The notes beneath the pieces are model-generated. The model had not been told where the DNA came from. It saw nothing but the letters and a program-made list of their open reading frames with translations, and did not search any database. The position numbers and the translations under genes were made by a program. From the NCBI GenBank assembly GCA_020851915.1, contig JADZBT010000156.1:1-8938 (forward strand): a stretch of DNA of 8,938 bases, read 5' to 3'. Shown here piece by piece: positions 7,403-8,938 of the stretch (its first letter is position 1; every line of letters begins with the position of its first letter). Origin of the DNA: Alphaproteobacteria bacterium (GTDB taxonomy: Bacteria > Pseudomonadota > Alphaproteobacteria > Rickettsiales > RI-342).

Positions 7403-8526
7403 TTCTTTTCCTTCCAGCTATCGACATAGCCTTTCCATTCCGCCGCCGTGGCGTCTTTGTCGATGATGACGGCGTCGCGGGTGTCGATCATCACGGCCAC
7501 CTCGTCGGTTTCCTTGCGCGCGAATTTCTCGCCGGTCTTGAATGCCTTGGGATGCGGGCCGTGCGGAAATCCTACCGGATGGTAGGTGACCATGCCGGGA
7601 TGGATGTTGTCACGGCTGAAGAACTCGCCCATGTGGTAGAAGATGATCTCGTCGTAGTCGTTGTTGGAATGGTAGAACGGCACTTTCAGCGCGCCGGGGT
7701 CGCTCTCGATGGGGCGCGGGCAGAAGGTGCAGACCACAAAACGATTGGCGAGGAAGGTGGTGTGCGCCGAGGGCGGCAGGTGGTAGCGATGGCTCATCAG
7801 CGGACGGATGTCGCGCCAGTTGATGCGTACCGGGACGTTGTCACCTTTCCAGCCTACGACGTCGAGCGGGTTGAAGGGATAGGTCTGCGTCGAGAATTTC
7901 TCGCCGCGTTTCATCACGATGCTCCACGGCTTCTCGCTCTGCTGGTCTTTATAGGCGGCGTCGATCTGCGGCACGTCGAGCATGGCGGGATCGAAGATCG
8001 CATTGGGGCCAACCAAGCCTTTGTCGGGCAGGCGGTAGCCGTCATTGGTGGCTTCGATGAGCAGGAACACGGCCTTGCCGGAACATTCCACACGCCAGCG
8101 CGTGCAGCGCGGCAGCATGATGTAGTCGCCTTCGCGGAAACTCAGATGGCCGAAGTCGCAGAACAACTCGCCGCTGCCTGCATGGACGAACAGCAACTCA
8201 TCGCCGTCGGCGTTGCAGACGAGATGATCCATCTTACCGGAGGTCTTCCAGACGCGGAAACGCATCGCATGATTGTGCATCACTGATGCGGCGCTCCACG
8301 GGGTGGAGGTGGCGCGCTTCTCCTTGGAGAAATCGAACGCACGCGGGCGCAGCTCGCCCTCCCACTTCACCCAGCCGGTCGGCGGATGGGCGTGGTACAG
8401 GTGCGTGACCGGGCCGAAGAAACCCTCGCGCCCGAATTCGCGCTCGAATGTGTCCTTGGGCAGATCGCAATGCGCCTGCCGGGAGTGCTTGCCGGAACTG
8501 CGCGGGAAGGAGATCCAGTTTTTCAT
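7399..8526 (-). CDS. hmgA: Homogentisate 1,2-dioxygenase, short form
   Basis: Cupin-fold Fe(II) enzyme of 375 aa that opens the ring of homogentisate to maleylacetoacetate. Iron-site residues are visible in FYHSNNDYDEIIF (His286 and Glu293, with Asp292 as an alternative) and PHGPHPKAF (His322), corresponding to the His-Glu-His triad of human HGD. Other family features include the N-terminal GFFGPVTHLYH block and NPLDVVGWKGDN. The protein is about 55-70 residues shorter than human and Pseudomonas HmgA (about 430-445 aa), and His-to-Glu spacing is one residue longer than in human HGD, so it belongs to a distinct short subfamily rather than being truncated. The ribosome site (AGAGAAAG upstream) is weak. 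It is preceded by a 108-nt gap with a double-hairpin element, and overlaps the hydrolase gene by 4 nt. Confidence 0.93.
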   Translation of the reverse strand: MKNWISFPRSSGKHSRQAHCDLPKDTFEREFGREGFFGPVTHLYHAHPPTGWVKWEGELRPRAFDFSKEKRATSTPWSAASVMHNHAMRFRVWKTSGKMDHLVCNADGDELLFVHAGSGELFCDFGHLSFREGDYIMLPRCTRWRVECSGKAVFLLIEATNDGYRLPDKGLVGPNAIFDPAMLDVPQIDAAYKDQQSEKPWSIVMKRGEKFSTQTYPFNPLDVVGWKGDNVPVRINWRDIRPLMSHRYHLPPSAHTTFLANRFVVCTFCPRPIESDPGALKVPFYHSNNDYDEIIFYHMGEFFSRDNIHPGMVTYHPVGFPHGPHPKAFKTGEKFARKETDEVAVMIDTRDAVIIDKDATAAEWKGYVDSWKEKK

Positions 8527-8546
8527 AGTATGCTTTCTCTACTCAT

Positions 8547-8629
8547 CACATCCCGGAAGCCGAAGGCTATCCGGGATCTCATCATGGGATCCCGGATCTT
8601 CGCGGCGTTTGCCGCTCGTCCGGGATGTG
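8547..8629. repeat. Double-hairpin intergenic element, second sequence family
   Basis: An 83-bp element bounded by perfect 11-bp inverted ends, CACATCCCGGA (8547-8557) and TCCGGGATGTG (8619-8629). It contains two hairpins: 8550-8577 (ATCCCGGA and AGCC paired with GGCT and TCCGGGAT, one bulged A, loop GAA) and 8589-8626 (ATCCCGGA with TCCGGGAT, plus an inner GCGGC/GCCGC). The inner arms ATCCGGGATC (8568-8578 region) and GATCCCGGAT (8588-8597) are also complementary, giving an alternative long fold. The architecture matches the repeats at 1054 and 6312 but the sequence is different. It lies between hpd and hmgA, inside the presumed operon transcript. A 7-T run (8630-8636) follows on the plus strand only. 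Confidence 0.82.
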
Positions 8630-8634
8630 TTTTT

Positions 8635-8938
<304 letters not shown>

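Noticed and set aside
7387..8286. Plus-strand open frame of 299 codons opposite hmgA
   Set aside because: A shadow of the hmgA reading frame, with no family resemblance and low-complexity Val/Ala/Gly/His-rich content. HmgA has intact iron-site motifs.

Overview
The window is a GC-rich, densely packed bacterial chromosome segment, most likely from an alphaproteobacterium. That assignment is an inference from the gene types (a MarR-GNAT fusion regulator, short-form homogentisate dioxygenase and fumarylacetoacetase) and from intergenic double-hairpin repeats of the 'GTCATCCC...GGGATGAC' kind, which are common in that class. Order or genus cannot be fixed from the sequence. Nearly everything present is amino-acid catabolism, plus one regulator.

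Plus strand, 1-5664: a MarR/GNAT fusion regulator lies behind a near-perfect palindromic operator (23-46). After a 160-nt gap holding a repeat element and the leader of the next gene comes a tight five-gene run: tdh, kbl, kynA (tryptophan 2,3-dioxygenase), a divergent kynureninase-type PLP enzyme and a 59-aa protein of unknown function. Tdh and Kbl turn threonine into glycine plus acetyl-CoA. KynA and the kynureninase-like enzyme would turn tryptophan into kynurenine and then anthranilate plus alanine. No kynurenine formamidase gene is visible in the window.

Minus strand, 8938-5661: the tyrosine/homogentisate pathway, in transcription order hpd (C-terminal part only; the gene runs off the right edge), hmgA, a fumarylacetoacetate hydrolase and maiA. 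Together they take 4-hydroxyphenylpyruvate to homogentisate, maleylacetoacetate, fumarylacetoacetate and finally fumarate plus acetoacetate. The two operons converge, and their last genes overlap by four bases (TTAA, 5661-5664).

All three gaps longer than 100 nt (1047-1206, 6294-6394, 8527-8634) contain a 76-83-bp element made of two hairpins whose outer ends are also inverted repeats. Two are copies of one family and the third has a different sequence with the same architecture. All other gene junctions are 0-5 nt or overlapping. I see no RNA genes, CRISPR arrays, transposase genes or prophage genes. The genes are mostly well-known families; the least explained parts are the divergent kynureninase-like enzyme, the 59-aa protein, the regulator's target and the repeat elements.
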